Below are positions 46,621 through 56,176 of a stretch of 64,000 nucleotides of DNA, piece after piece; position 1 is the stretch's first letter, and every line of letters starts with the position of its first letter. Source of the stretch: Okeania sp. SIO2C9 (GTDB taxonomy: Bacteria; Cyanobacteriota; Cyanobacteriia; Cyanobacteriales; Microcoleaceae). The notes beneath the pieces are model-generated. The model was not told the DNA's origin, did no database searches, and saw only the letters and a program-made list of their open reading frames with translations. Made by a program: the position numbers and the translations under genes. The stretch covers positions 78,255-142,254 of the forward strand of contig NZ_JAAHGO010000011.1 of the NCBI RefSeq assembly GCF_010672455.1, written 5' to 3'.

Positions 46621-47654
46621 AGTAAAATTCCAGGAGGAGAAGCAATAACTTCCCCCACAATAGCAGCATCAATACCCGCAGGATGAGATTTCATCGCTGC
46701 CAAAACAGTTTCCGCTTTTTCTCCCGGAACCACTGTCACTAACTTACCTTCATTAGCAAAATATAAAGGGTCGAGACCGAGAATTTCACAGACTCCCTGC
46801 ACCTCCTCCCGCACTGGTAGGGAAGATTCAAAAAGTCGTATCCCTACTTCGGAACTCATGGCAAATTCATTTAATACTGTTGCTACACCACCACGGGTAG
46901 CATCTCGCATTGCCCTAACTTCCGGACAAACATCCAGAATAGTATCGACCAAACCATTCAAAGGTTGAGTATCGCTTTTAACTTCTGTTGCCAGAGCTAA
47001 GTCTCCACGGGCGATCGTTATTGCAGCTCCGTGGTCGCCTAGATAACCATTTACAATAATGGCATCCCCTGGTTGGAGATTTTGAGCAGAAATAGAAACA
47101 CCTGAACGAATTACACCTACTCCCGCAGTATTGATAAATAATTTGTCGGCAGCACCTCGGTGAACAACTTTTGTGTCTCCAGTGACAATTTTAACTCCGG
47201 CGACATCTGCTGCTGCTTTCATACTTTTGGCTATTTCTCGGAGGGAGTCAACGGGAAAACCTTCTTCAATAATCATTCCGCAGGAGAGGTATAAGGGTTT
47301 TGCTCCACTCACCGCTATATCGTTAACTGTACCGTTGACTGCAAGTTCCCCGATATTACCACCAGGAAAAAATATGGGGTCAATTACATAAGAGTCGGTG
47401 GTAAAAGCAAGTCTGTCTCCTTGAGCAGTGAGAGTTGCTAGGTCAAATGTTGCTTGGTCTTCGAGTTGGGAGAGGGTGGGGTTGTCGAAGTTGCGGACAA
47501 AAATATCTTCTATTAGGTCGCGCATTGCTTTACCACCGCTACCGTGGGCGAGAGTAATGTTGGTGTCGCGTACTTTTGTCGGGCGACGTCGTGCTTGTTC
47601 GATTTTTTGAAATAAAGGATTTTGGGTGGGTTCGTTGTCAGCAGAGTTTGTCAT
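46548..47654 (-). CDS. hypE: Hydrogenase maturation protein HypE
   Basis: 368 residues, PurM-like ATP-dependent dehydratase that converts the HypF-derived thiocarbamoyl group on its own C-terminal cysteine to thiocyanate, the CN source of the [NiFe] site. The N-terminal LAHGSGGKAMRDLIEDIF and ATTDSYVI-like TTDSYVIDPIFFPGGNIGEL region are intact. The C-terminus ends in the obligatory PRIC (Cys last). It lies on the same strand as the other hyp genes. Confidence 0.96.
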   Translation of the reverse strand: MTNSADNEPTQNPLFQKIEQARRRPTKVRDTNITLAHGSGGKAMRDLIEDIFVRNFDNPTLSQLEDQATFDLATLTAQGDRLAFTTDSYVIDPIFFPGGNIGELAVNGTVNDIAVSGAKPLYLSCGMIIEEGFPVDSLREIAKSMKAAADVAGVKIVTGDTKVVHRGAADKLFINTAGVGVIRSGVSISAQNLQPGDAIIVNGYLGDHGAAITIARGDLALATEVKSDTQPLNGLVDTILDVCPEVRAMRDATRGGVATVLNEFAMSSEVGIRLFESSLPVREEVQGVCEILGLDPLYFANEGKLVTVVPGEKAETVLAAMKSHPAGIDAAIVGEVIASPPGILLLQTTFGTERIVDMLVGDQLPRIC

Positions 47655-47725
47655 TTCAGTTACCAGTTATGATATTAAATATCAATTTAATTAATATTGC
47701 TAGTTTTTTAGATTTAGTAATCTAT

Positions 47726-49165
47726 TTACGATAGTATTTTTTTCAAATTTTCAACCTGACGTTGAATATCTGAATCATTTTTCATTGTATTTAAAGGAGC
47801 ATTGTATTTTTTTAACTGCTCAATAAATTCTCTTATTTCCTGATTAGAAACTTTGTTTGTCATTCTTTCCAATAATTCTCTAAACTTTTGTTGACATAAT
47901 TTATGTTGTAGACGAGCAGAAATATTTGAGTCATTGAAAGAAAGTATTGCTATAAGTGCTTGTTCAGAATCGAATTTTTCTAGCATAACTATGTATATCT
48001 CTTCAGCATCCCAAGCAACACCATTTCCATTGGTTAAGAATGCTTCTACTAAACAATAAACATATTCACGGTTTACTTGAGGTGGAATCTTACCCATATC
48101 GCCAACAAGTCTTTGGAGTTGTCGAGCAAATGGAGGCTCATTGTAGAAGTTATTTATTTCTCTATGAACTGTCAGTAAGTTTTCAATAGATGTCTGTATT
48201 TCAGCTGAACGAATATTATCTGGTATATAAGATTGTCCTGAAACTGTTTCGAGAAACTCACGAGCTAAATTTGCTTGAAGTTGTTCATTATTTGCTACAA
48301 ACCTTGCATACTTTGTGCCAAATTGATAGCGTGTATCCTCATCTAATCTATCCCATAAAAAAGGAATTATAAATCTGACATTTTGACGAGTTTGAGTTGT
48401 GGTATTAGGTTGAGTATAAATACCAAATAAACCAGCAGTTAAAGTGTTTATTTTCTCCAGTGGTAAATCTATACAAAAAGAGGCTATTTGTTTAGCCTCT
48501 TTCTGAGATATTTGGTTAGTCTTAATATTTTTAAGAAGCTTTTTAATCTCAACTACTACATTTGACAAAGGCAGAGTAATTACTTCGATAATACAAGTTT
48601 CTAGCATAGTTATAAGCTGTAAACCTGTAATTTGATTATGATTAGGATGGGCTGCACTTGCCCAGTTACGCATATATCTTGCATAATCAAGGTGTTGAAA
48701 ACCTAAGTCTGATATTAATCCAATTTCATTAGCAGCTTTGATTAATTCACTATCATTTATCTTAACTAAATCATCTTTATCTTTTAACTTCTTACGTCGC
48801 TCAGAACTAGCACCAACAGCAGTATCAAAAAAGTAATCTAAGTCATATTGTGAAACTCTTATTCGTAGTTCATAAATTGTTTCATCCCATAGATAATTTA
48901 AAGCAGCATCAAACAATCCTGCTGCTGAAGCCGCAATAAATTTTGAGATATAAAAAAAACGTTTTTTTTGACTATCTTCAATTTTTTCTACAACATCTTC
49001 TATGTTCTTAAAAACTTTGAGTCTTTCATTTACCGTTACTAATACAGAATCTGTAGGTAAACCATATTTGTTCATAAATTCAAGCAGCCCATTTTCAAAC
49101 TGCTTGATTTGGGCTGGATAATTTGAGCTTGGCGTAATATTAGAAACGTCTTCTTGGTTTGTCAT
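47726..49165 (-). CDS. HEPN-like protein of unknown function in the hyp region
   Basis: 479 residues, all-helical. Residues 145-180 contain YARYMRNWASAAHPNHNQI, an R-x6-H motif (Arg166, His173) of the kind found in HEPN ribonuclease and AbiV/RloC-like domains, preceded by helices with a short hydrophobic FIAASAAGLFDAALNYLW. The C-terminal half (VNREYVYCLVEAFLTNGNGV, LEKFDSEQALIAILSFNDSN) is a helical repeat-like region. Not recognised as a named protein. HEPN assignment rests on the single motif and helical context. It is placed between hypE and an acetyltransferase gene, with a good ATG. Confidence 0.6.
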   Translation of the reverse strand: MTNQEDVSNITPSSNYPAQIKQFENGLLEFMNKYGLPTDSVLVTVNERLKVFKNIEDVVEKIEDSQKKRFFYISKFIAASAAGLFDAALNYLWDETIYELRIRVSQYDLDYFFDTAVGASSERRKKLKDKDDLVKINDSELIKAANEIGLISDLGFQHLDYARYMRNWASAAHPNHNQITGLQLITMLETCIIEVITLPLSNVVVEIKKLLKNIKTNQISQKEAKQIASFCIDLPLEKINTLTAGLFGIYTQPNTTTQTRQNVRFIIPFLWDRLDEDTRYQFGTKYARFVANNEQLQANLAREFLETVSGQSYIPDNIRSAEIQTSIENLLTVHREINNFYNEPPFARQLQRLVGDMGKIPPQVNREYVYCLVEAFLTNGNGVAWDAEEIYIVMLEKFDSEQALIAILSFNDSNISARLQHKLCQQKFRELLERMTNKVSNQEIREFIEQLKKYNAPLNTMKNDSDIQRQVENLKKILS

Positions 49166-49343
49166 AGACTTATATTAAATTAAATAAAAAAATAGAAGTA
49201 TTCTTTTGCTCGAAATTTGTATTTGTATATTTAGTCAAATAATTTTAGTTAAATTAAATTCTTTCGGTTGGGTTGAGGTCTCCAAAAATCAACATAATCA
49301 CAAATAATCCATAAGCAATTAGACCTTCTACCTTCTACCTTCT

Positions 49344-49808
49344 TCAATTAATTTCCAGGCGACATAATCTCACCTTTTCTATAATATTAGCTCCTATTTT
49401 TTCGTAAAACTTAATACCATTATCGTTGTTAATATCCACAGTCCAATCAATTCTACCGCAACCTGTTTCTTCAGCTATTTGATATAGACGAGTCATTAAA
49501 GCTTTACCAATTTTTTGACCTCGGTATTCTGCTTGTAAATATAAATCATCTAGCCAAATTCCAGGTTTAGCTAAAAATGTTGAATAAATTCGATGATAAC
49601 TAGCGAAACCTATAGTTTTACCCCCTACTTCTGCTAATAAAATAGAAGTAAGGGGAGTTGTGCCGAATAAATCGTTATTTAGTTGTTCACTTGTTGCTTT
49701 TAAAGATTCAGGACAGCCGTCAAATTTTGCTTTTAGATAAAGCAATTCCATAATTATTTTTATGTCACTGGGAACTGCTTCTCTGATTACTATTTCTTGA
49801 TTCAGCAT
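49344..49808 (-). CDS. GNAT-family N-acetyltransferase
   Basis: 154 residues. The acetyl-CoA motif A is LQAEYRGQKIGKALMTRLYQ (R/QxxGxG/A) and motif B is NDNGIKFYEKIGANII. IWLDDLYLQAEYRG resembles diamine/polyamine acetyltransferases. Substrate unknown. It is transcribed with the tautomerase gene upstream (74-bp gap) and may share an operon with it. Confidence 0.85.
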   Translation of the reverse strand: MLNQEIVIREAVPSDIKIIMELLYLKAKFDGCPESLKATSEQLNNDLFGTTPLTSILLAEVGGKTIGFASYHRIYSTFLAKPGIWLDDLYLQAEYRGQKIGKALMTRLYQIAEETGCGRIDWTVDINNDNGIKFYEKIGANIIEKVRLCRLEIN

Positions 49809-49882
49809 GATTTTTAGACGGTAATTTTCAAAGAATTAATTGCTTACTTTTTCAAATTAACCGTCAACTTTTTCCAGACAAG

Positions 49883-50107
49883 TTAATTATTTTTTTCTAC
49901 TTTTTCTGCATGACGACCGGGATGTTTATCAATATGAAGTTGACCGCCGATCGCCCAATTTTCTCGACTAAATTCGTCGATATGAACTGTCACCCATTCT
50001 GGTTTTGTTCCTAAAGTAGAAACAACAGTATCAGTGACAGCTTTTGCTAGTTTGCGTTTTAATTCAACTGAATGACCATCAGCAATTTGAATAGTTATAA
50101 ATGGCAT
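49883..50107 (-). CDS. 4-oxalocrotonate tautomerase family protein
   Basis: 74 residues. The catalytic Pro is residue 2 (MPFITIQIADGHSVELKRKL), exposed after Met removal. VTVHIDEFSRENWAIGGQL is typical of the family. A strong GGAGGA precedes the ATG. Natural substrate in cyanobacteria unknown. Confidence 0.85.
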   Translation of the reverse strand: MPFITIQIADGHSVELKRKLAKAVTDTVVSTLGTKPEWVTVHIDEFSRENWAIGGQLHIDKHPGRHAEKVEKNN

Positions 50108-50156
50108 GGTTTTTTCCTCCTATTTTACTAATATATATAAAACCATTATTGAATCT

Positions 50157-50271
50157 ATTAGACATTTCCTCTAAAAGAGGGAGTAGGGAAGTTGTATGCA
50201 ACGTCCGTACAGGGAAATAATTGATAATTTATGTGCGTTGATTTTATTTTTGATTATTGGAGATGTCTATT
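50157..50271. mobile_element. MITE-like element, family I copy 2
   Basis: TTAGACATTTCC / GGAGATGTCTA ends, a GTATGCAACGTCC half-palindrome, and AAATAATTGATAATTTATGT shared with the copy at 51926. Confidence 0.5.
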
Positions 50272-50319
50272 TAATATTAAAATTAAATACTTTATCTTCT
50301 TCCTTCTTCCTTCTTATCC

Positions 50320-51492
50320 TTATTTCACATTAAAACTAAATACCTTATCTTCTTCCTTCTTCCTTCTTCCCTCTTCCTTTTTAAACAACCGACCATATTT
50401 ATAATAAGCAGCACAAGCACCTTCTGAGGAAACCATACAAGTGCCAATAGGATTTTCTGGAGTACAAGCAGTACCAAATACTTTACATTGCCAAGGTTTC
50501 AAAACACCTTTGAGAATTTCCCCACATTGGCAAGCTTTAGCATCAGCAACTTTTTTATTCGGCACACAAAACTTAATTTCCGCATCAAAACAAGCATAAG
50601 CATCAGTAATTTTTAACCCAGACTCAGGAATGTCTCCTAAACCACGCCACTCAAACTTATCCCGCACTTCAAATACTTTGCCCATTGCTTCCAGTGCTAC
50701 CTTATTACCTCCTTCTTTCACCACACGACTATATTGGTTTTCTACCTCGCAACGATCTTCTAGCATTTGCTGTAATAACATCCAGATAGACTGCAAAATA
50801 TCCAGAGGTTCAAATCCTGATACTACTAATGGTTTACGATATTTTTCCGAAATTACGCGGTAGGGTTCGGTACCAATAACCATACTCACATGACCAGGCC
50901 CGACAAAACCTTGTAATTCTAAATCTGGGTTACTCAATAATGCTTCTAAAGCAGGTACAACTAAAACGTGATTACTAAAAATACTGAAGTTTTCAATACC
51001 TTCCGCTTCTGCTTGCAAAATAGTTAATGCTGCACTGGGGGCAGTAGTTTCAAAACCTAAACCAAAGAAAATCACCTCTTTGTCTGGATTTTCCCTAGCT
51101 ATTTTCAAACTATCCAGGGGCGAATAAACCATCCGAATATCTGCACCTTGAGCTTTCGCTTGCAACAAACTTTTTTGAGAACCAGGCACCCGCATCGCAT
51201 CGCCGAAAGTAGTAAAAATAACATTGGATTTTTCCGCCAGAGCGATCGCATCATCCAATCTACCCCGTGGCATTACACAAACCGGACATCCAGGACCATG
51301 TATTAGTTCAATATTATCTGGTAATACTTCCTCAATGCCATACTTAAAGATAGAGTGAGTGTGACCGCCACAAACTTCCATTATTTTGAGTGGGCGATCG
51401 GTGCTGTATCCTAATTTTTGGCTGAGTTTATCAATTTCTTTAACTAAACCTTGTGCTTTGTGGGGGTCGCGAAATTCTTTAACATATTTCAT
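50320..51492 (-). CDS. hypD: Hydrogenase maturation protein HypD
   Basis: 390 residues from the ATG at 51492, preceded by AGGAGA; a longer upstream reading is not supported. HypD is the [4Fe-4S] scaffold on which the Fe(CN)2CO unit is assembled with HypC. Conserved blocks are MEVCGGHTHSIFKYGI, HGPGCPVCVMPRGRLD, FGLGFETTAPS, VSGFEPLDIL and CQCGEILKGVLKPWQC...CMVSSEGACAAYYKYGR. The natural end is followed by LFKKEEGRRKKEEDKVFS, where KEEGRRKKEED is encoded by a GAAGGAAGAAGG short tandem repeat that runs into the intergenic region. The tail is thus a repeat expansion. Confidence 0.95.
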   Translation of the reverse strand: MKYVKEFRDPHKAQGLVKEIDKLSQKLGYSTDRPLKIMEVCGGHTHSIFKYGIEEVLPDNIELIHGPGCPVCVMPRGRLDDAIALAEKSNVIFTTFGDAMRVPGSQKSLLQAKAQGADIRMVYSPLDSLKIARENPDKEVIFFGLGFETTAPSAALTILQAEAEGIENFSIFSNHVLVVPALEALLSNPDLELQGFVGPGHVSMVIGTEPYRVISEKYRKPLVVSGFEPLDILQSIWMLLQQMLEDRCEVENQYSRVVKEGGNKVALEAMGKVFEVRDKFEWRGLGDIPESGLKITDAYACFDAEIKFCVPNKKVADAKACQCGEILKGVLKPWQCKVFGTACTPENPIGTCMVSSEGACAAYYKYGRLFKKEEGRRKKEEDKVFSFNVK

Positions 51493-51670
51493 ATATTTTC
51501 TCCTATATAAAATTAAAATATCGTAGGTTGGGTTAAGCAGTAGCGCAACCAAACAAATGTCTATAGCAGAGAACAGGGAACAGTCGGAAAAGCAGTTCTC
51601 TGTCTAAAGTTCATCATCAGTCTATGTCAAACACCAACTCGTTCTTTGCTATCTATATACACAGGACTTA

Positions 51671-51828
51671 TATCATGTCCGGTAGCATCGGTCTTGTATA
51701 GCAAAGGTAAGGAAGAAGGAAGAGGGAAGAAGCAAGAGGGAGGAAGGCTACCCTCGCAAGAAAAAAACCATTATTTCCTGTAGATATTCACCCTTGGGTT
51801 TACACAAACGATATAAACGGACATGATA
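51671..51828 (+). mobile_element. MITE, family B copy 5
   Basis: TATCATGTCCGGTAGCATCG / CGATATAAACGGACATGATA with TA borders. The core contains GGAAGAAGGAAGAGGGAAG. Confidence 0.75.
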
Positions 51829-51925
51829 TTACGCATAAAGTACAAAAAATTAGGATTTGAGATTGCTTCCCTGTCGGTCGCAATGACGGAAATACGTTGT
51901 ACTACGTAAGTCCTAATACATATAA

Positions 51926-52022
51926 ATAATAGACATCTCCTCCAAAAGAGGGAGTAGGGGGAAATAATTGATAATTTCTGTGCAATAGTTGATTTTATTT
52001 TTGATTATCACGCCTATGTCTA
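51926..52022. mobile_element. MITE-like element, family I copy 3
   Basis: TAGACATCTCCTCCAAAAGA ... GATTATCACGCCTATGTCTA. Shares AATAATTGATAATTTCTGTG with copy 2. Confidence 0.5.
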
Positions 52023-52123
52023 ATGGATATGCTGGGTTTCTTTCTTCAACCCAACCTACATAATAATAGACCAAATATGTTGGGTTTCCTTCCTCAACCA
52101 AACCTACATCTAACACCTACCTT

Positions 52124-52372
52124 TTAATTCATCACCGCAGCGACTTCCTGTAATAATTTCAAAGTTTCTGTTGCTTCTTCCTCATCTAAACGGTTCATGG
52201 CAAAACCAACATGAACTAACACCCAGTCGCCAATACATGACTCAACCGGATGTTCTTCATCAACTATGCAGGCAATATTAACCTCTCGTTTCACCCCACT
52301 AATATTAACTGTTGCCAATTTATTGACAATATCCGTTATTTCAATAATTTGACCAGGAATTCCTAAACACAT
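52124..52372 (-). CDS. hypC: Hydrogenase maturation chaperone HypC
   Basis: 82 residues from the ATG at 52372, giving the obligate MCLGIPGQI start with Cys2. The longer frame upstream is rejected for that reason. ATVNISGVKREVNIACI and GDWVLVHVGFAMNRLDEEEA are the family core. HypC shuttles the Fe(CN)2CO moiety with HypD to the hydrogenase large subunit. Confidence 0.95.
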   Translation of the reverse strand: MCLGIPGQIIEITDIVNKLATVNISGVKREVNIACIVDEEHPVESCIGDWVLVHVGFAMNRLDEEEATETLKLLQEVAAVMN

Positions 52373-52548
52373 TTTTCTTAAATTAATCAAACTTTTACTA
52401 AAATAAAAAAAAATTTTTATCCATTTTTGAGTTGCTAGAGGGTGCATCAATAATGTAGTGTTAGTGTAGGCAATATTTTAATTTTACCTGCTTCACAACA
52501 AAACTGATATAAAACGTCACATAGCGTGATATTTTAATGTTTACTTCC

Positions 52549-52580
52549 TGCTGTACGGACGTTGCATGCAACGTCCCTAC
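52549..52580. repeat. GGACGTTGCATGCAACGTCC palindrome, second copy
   Basis: A 20-bp perfect palindrome between hypC and hypF. The same core lies at 46081-46100 and a half copy near 50199. Just downstream is a GC-richer stretch (GAGGCCGTGGGCGGC) unlike its neighbours. Confidence 0.7.
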
Positions 52581-52660
52581 GAGGCCGTGGGCGGCTACTC
52601 ATCCACAGGCATTCACGGGTCTTGCCCGACCGCATCCCTCAAATTTATACTCCCTACTCT

Positions 52661-55075
52661 CTACTCCCTACTCCCTGCCGCAGCAATCACAACTTGACCC
52701 AGAGACAAACCGCCATCATTAGGTGGAACCTGACTATGAGTCAACACCTCCAACCCCATCTTAAATAGACGATCGCTCACCCCAGAAAGCAACAACTTAT
52801 TTTGAAATACCCCACCGCTCAAAGCCACTTGATTAAACTCACAACTCTGATGTAACTCAGCCACCATCTCAGAAATAGCGATCGCTAATCCTTGATGAAA
52901 CCTCGCTGCCATCAGAGCCGGAGAAGCACTTTGTTTTATGTCTATCAGTAAGGATTGCCACATCGACTGTGACACCAGATAAGTAAGAGGGAATTTACTA
53001 TCTTTATCTAAGAAGAGCATATTAAATTGATAACCTTCTATTTCTTTAGCATCATTTAATAAATACTCCGTTGCCAAAGCCTCCAAATTTATCGCTGCTT
53101 GGCCTTCATAACTACAAAAATCTCGACAAATTCCAATGGCAGCAGCCACCCCATCAAATAACCGTCCGCAAGAAGAAGCTAGGGGAGAATTAATCCCTTT
53201 TTCCATCATTTGATTCATGGTGGCCAGAGGTTTTGTTTGGAAAAAATTAAATAATTCTAAATCTTCGTAATCCTTAAGAAAATCTAAACCAAAAGCAGTT
53301 ACTAAATGGGCATAAGTATTACGCCAAGGTTGATAAATAGCTTTTTCTCCTCCAATCATTGGCACAGGTTTAAAAGTTCCTAAACGTTCAAACCCGCGAT
53401 AATCTGCCAATAAAAATTCTCCTCCCCAAATACTTCCATCCTCTCCATAACCCAATCCATCCAAAGCAATTCCTAAAACTGGTTTACAATCAATATCTAA
53501 ACCATTTTCTGCCATACAAGCTGCAATATGACTATGATGATGCTGCACTTCAATCAATTTTAAATCATTAGCAACAGCCAAATCTTTTCCCAGTTTTGTT
53601 GATAAATATTCCGGGTGTTTATCCACAACAATTGTATTTGGTTCAGCCTCCAATAAACCTAAAAAAAGATTCAAAGTTTTTTCATAAGCTGTAGCAGCCA
53701 AATTATTTTCCAAATCCCCAATATGTTGAGACAAAATAGCCTGTGCATCACGCAATAAACAAAAGGTATTTTTCAACTCACTTCCCATCGCCAAAATCGG
53801 AGAAATATTTGCAAATCCTGGAGGTAAATTAATCGGTGCTGGTGCATAACCACGGGCGCGACGTAACACTTGCGGAACTTCCTTAATAACTCGCACCACC
53901 GAATCATCAACTCGATTAAAAATAGGGCGATTATGTATTAAAAAATAATCAGCAATTTCTGATAGTTTCTCCCGCGCTTCTTCATTATCAATACACTGAG
54001 GTTCGTCAGAAAAATTGCCACTTGTTAATACTATGGGAACATCCAAACGACGCAAAGCTAAATGATGCAATGGCGTATACGGAAGCATAAAACCTAGAGT
54101 ATTTTGTCCTGGTGCAACACTAGGTGCTAACTGTTGTCCAATAGTTTTCTGTGACAACACAAGTTCTGGTGCAACACTAGGTGCTAACTGTTGTCCAATA
54201 GTTTTCTGCAACAACACAATAGGAGCAGCAACACTTTCCAATAATTTCTGTTCCGCATCAGTAATATGACAATATTCAGAAATTACCTCTATATCTCTCG
54301 CCATCAAAGCCAGAGGTTTGTCCGGACGGCGTTTGCGATGACGTAACTTTTGCACCGCCTCCTCATTAGTGGCATCGCAGGCAAGATGAAAACCCCCTAA
54401 CCCTTTAATAGCAACTATCATACCCCGTTGGATCAGAGTACAGACCGCATCCACATCATCCAACATTGAAAACATATCAGCAGTTACAGGTTTACCATCC
54501 GCTCTTTCTAACCAAGCTTTCGGTCCGCAAACATGACAAGCAGTAGGTTGAGCGTGGAAGCGACGGTTAAGTGGTTCGGAATAGTTTTCCTGACATTCCG
54601 AGCAAAGGTGAAAATCTGCCATAGTGGTATTTTGGCGGTCGTAAGGTAATTTTTTGATAATACTCAGACGAGGTCCGCAATGGGTACAGTTAGTAAATGG
54701 GTAGCGATACCAGCGACTCATGGGGTCGAATATTTCGCTTTTGCACATCGAGCAGGTGGCAGCATCGGGAGCTATTTGGGTACTAACTTTATTAGTGGTG
54801 CTGGAGGTAATGATAAAATCCGCGAAATTTTGGTTGGGGAGTTGGTGTCTAGTGATGGTTTCGATGTTTGCCAGGAGAGGGCGTTCAGAATGTAATTTTT
54901 CGATAAATTCGTCAATAGTAGAGCGATCGCCCACAACTTTGATTAAGACACCTTGTCCATCGTTACTAACTTCACCGCGCAACCCCAATGCTTTAGCAAT
55001 GCGGTAGACAGTAGGCCGAAAACCGACACCTTGCACAGTGCCATAAACTCGAATTTCTTCTGTTATTTCAGACAT
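52661..55075 (-). CDS. hypF: Carbamoyltransferase HypF
   Basis: About 804 residues from the ATG at 55075. Domains in order are acylphosphatase (RVYGTVQGVGFRPTVYRIAK), two zinc-finger-like motifs (CSMCKSEIFDP...CTHCGP and CSECQENYSEP...CHVCGP), a YrdC-like domain (IVAIKGLGGFHLACDATNEE), and a Kae1-like domain (HHHSHIAACMAENG, ALSGGVFQNKLLLSGV, PPNDGGLSLGQ). It makes carbamoyl-adenylate and transfers carbamoyl to HypE. A 57-bp direct duplication (54111/54168) inserts a second QKTIGQQLAPSVAP block in the YrdC part, still in frame. The 5' end has a fragmentary relative at 57466-57519. Confidence 0.95.
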   Translation of the reverse strand: MSEITEEIRVYGTVQGVGFRPTVYRIAKALGLRGEVSNDGQGVLIKVVGDRSTIDEFIEKLHSERPLLANIETITRHQLPNQNFADFIITSSTTNKVSTQIAPDAATCSMCKSEIFDPMSRWYRYPFTNCTHCGPRLSIIKKLPYDRQNTTMADFHLCSECQENYSEPLNRRFHAQPTACHVCGPKAWLERADGKPVTADMFSMLDDVDAVCTLIQRGMIVAIKGLGGFHLACDATNEEAVQKLRHRKRRPDKPLALMARDIEVISEYCHITDAEQKLLESVAAPIVLLQKTIGQQLAPSVAPELVLSQKTIGQQLAPSVAPGQNTLGFMLPYTPLHHLALRRLDVPIVLTSGNFSDEPQCIDNEEAREKLSEIADYFLIHNRPIFNRVDDSVVRVIKEVPQVLRRARGYAPAPINLPPGFANISPILAMGSELKNTFCLLRDAQAILSQHIGDLENNLAATAYEKTLNLFLGLLEAEPNTIVVDKHPEYLSTKLGKDLAVANDLKLIEVQHHHSHIAACMAENGLDIDCKPVLGIALDGLGYGEDGSIWGGEFLLADYRGFERLGTFKPVPMIGGEKAIYQPWRNTYAHLVTAFGLDFLKDYEDLELFNFFQTKPLATMNQMMEKGINSPLASSCGRLFDGVAAAIGICRDFCSYEGQAAINLEALATEYLLNDAKEIEGYQFNMLFLDKDSKFPLTYLVSQSMWQSLLIDIKQSASPALMAARFHQGLAIAISEMVAELHQSCEFNQVALSGGVFQNKLLLSGVSDRLFKMGLEVLTHSQVPPNDGGLSLGQVVIAAAGSRE

Positions 55076-55132
55076 TATGGATAAATTCAAAATTCAAAAG
55101 TCAAAAGTCAAAAGTAAGATTTTAGAGGTTTT

Positions 55133-55298
<166 letters not shown>

Positions 55299-55389
55299 GA
55301 GGTTTTCAACCTCAACTTTCTCAAAAGATACCAAGTGGGTTCTATCATAACTGATAAAATTGATTTGGTATGATGAAGTCTGAAAAATT

Positions 55390-55569
55390 ATGACATTTAA
55401 TGATGTAGTAGAAATAATCAAAGGTCTTTCGACAGATGAAAAGGAAGAAATTCAATTGTTGTTAAAACAATACATCCGGGAAGAAAGACGCGACAAAATT
55501 TATAGTAATTTCAAGTTGGCTCAAGTTGAACAACAAAAAGGAGAACTGAAGTTTTTCTTCAAATGTTAA
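55390..55569 (+). CDS. Small protein, antitoxin-like, paralogue a
   Basis: 59 residues: MTFNDVVEIIKGLSTDEKEE, IQLLLKQYIREERRDKIYSN, charged tail. A near-identical gene with shared upstream sequence lies at 62188. The pattern LSTDEKEEIQLLLKQYIREE resembles small cyanobacterial antitoxin-type ORFs that precede PIN/RelE toxins, but no toxin follows. Confidence 0.5.
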   Translation: MTFNDVVEIIKGLSTDEKEEIQLLLKQYIREERRDKIYSNFKLAQVEQQKGELKFFFKC

Positions 55570-55964
55570 TGAATTCAGGAAACTCATAGAGAAATAATTG
55601 TGGAATTAAGTTTTAGTTTTTCGTTTAAACCTGCCTTAAAAAAGTTTGATTTATAATAGTCAATAAAGTTTGTATGCTATCTGTGCAAAATGATGAAATT
55701 CTTGTCAAGTATCAATCAGATATTCAACAGATTTTTCCAGGGTTGGAAATCTCATTTCTCTGCAATTTTACCCCATCCCACGGAAGCTAAAATTTTGATG
55801 CTATATGATGATAAAAATAGTTGGTTTATACCCAATCTTTGTATAAATAAAGATATACATCCTAGTAATTTTGGAACTATTCAAAAAGTAATAGAACAAG
55901 AACTTGAAATTTCGGCAAATATTTTATATTACGCTCATAATTATGACGATAAATCTAAATGTGA

Positions 55965-56176
55965 GTAAGCATTTAGCCGTCAGCAATCAGCTATCAGCTA
56001 TCAGCTATTACTTTTAGTTTACTATCAAAGCAATATTTAATTGTCTTACTAGAAAAGTAGGTTCCCTTGACCTTAAATTCTATTTTAATTTAAACACTGT
56101 CCCATAAGAGAAAGTCTTGTTGCTGATAGCTGACAGTTAATAGCTGTTTGCGCAGCATTCCGCAGGAAATGCTTAC
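55965..56176 (+). mobile_element. MITE, family D copy 3, in a gene, with 8-bp target duplication
   Basis: Ends GTAAGCATTT / AAATGCTTAC (perfect 10 bp). AAATGTGA occurs on both sides (55957-55964, 56177-56184). Excision with one copy of the duplication restores the codons AAA TGT GAA ATT. The interior shares AATTGTCTTACTA and AGTCTTG with the truncated copy at 38262. Confidence 0.9.

Larger units (their letters stand above)
51493..52123. other. Intergenic region hypC-hypD with two MITE families
   Basis: Family B copy 5 (51671-51828), family I copy 3 (51926-52022) and TTGGGTTTC...CAACCCAACCTAC repeats (52026-52110). The insertions separate hypC from hypD, which are adjacent in many genomes. 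Confidence 0.6.

Noticed and set aside
54680-55007. Plus-strand frames opposite the hypF 5' part
   Set aside because: They are antisense shadows of a long, well-conserved gene.
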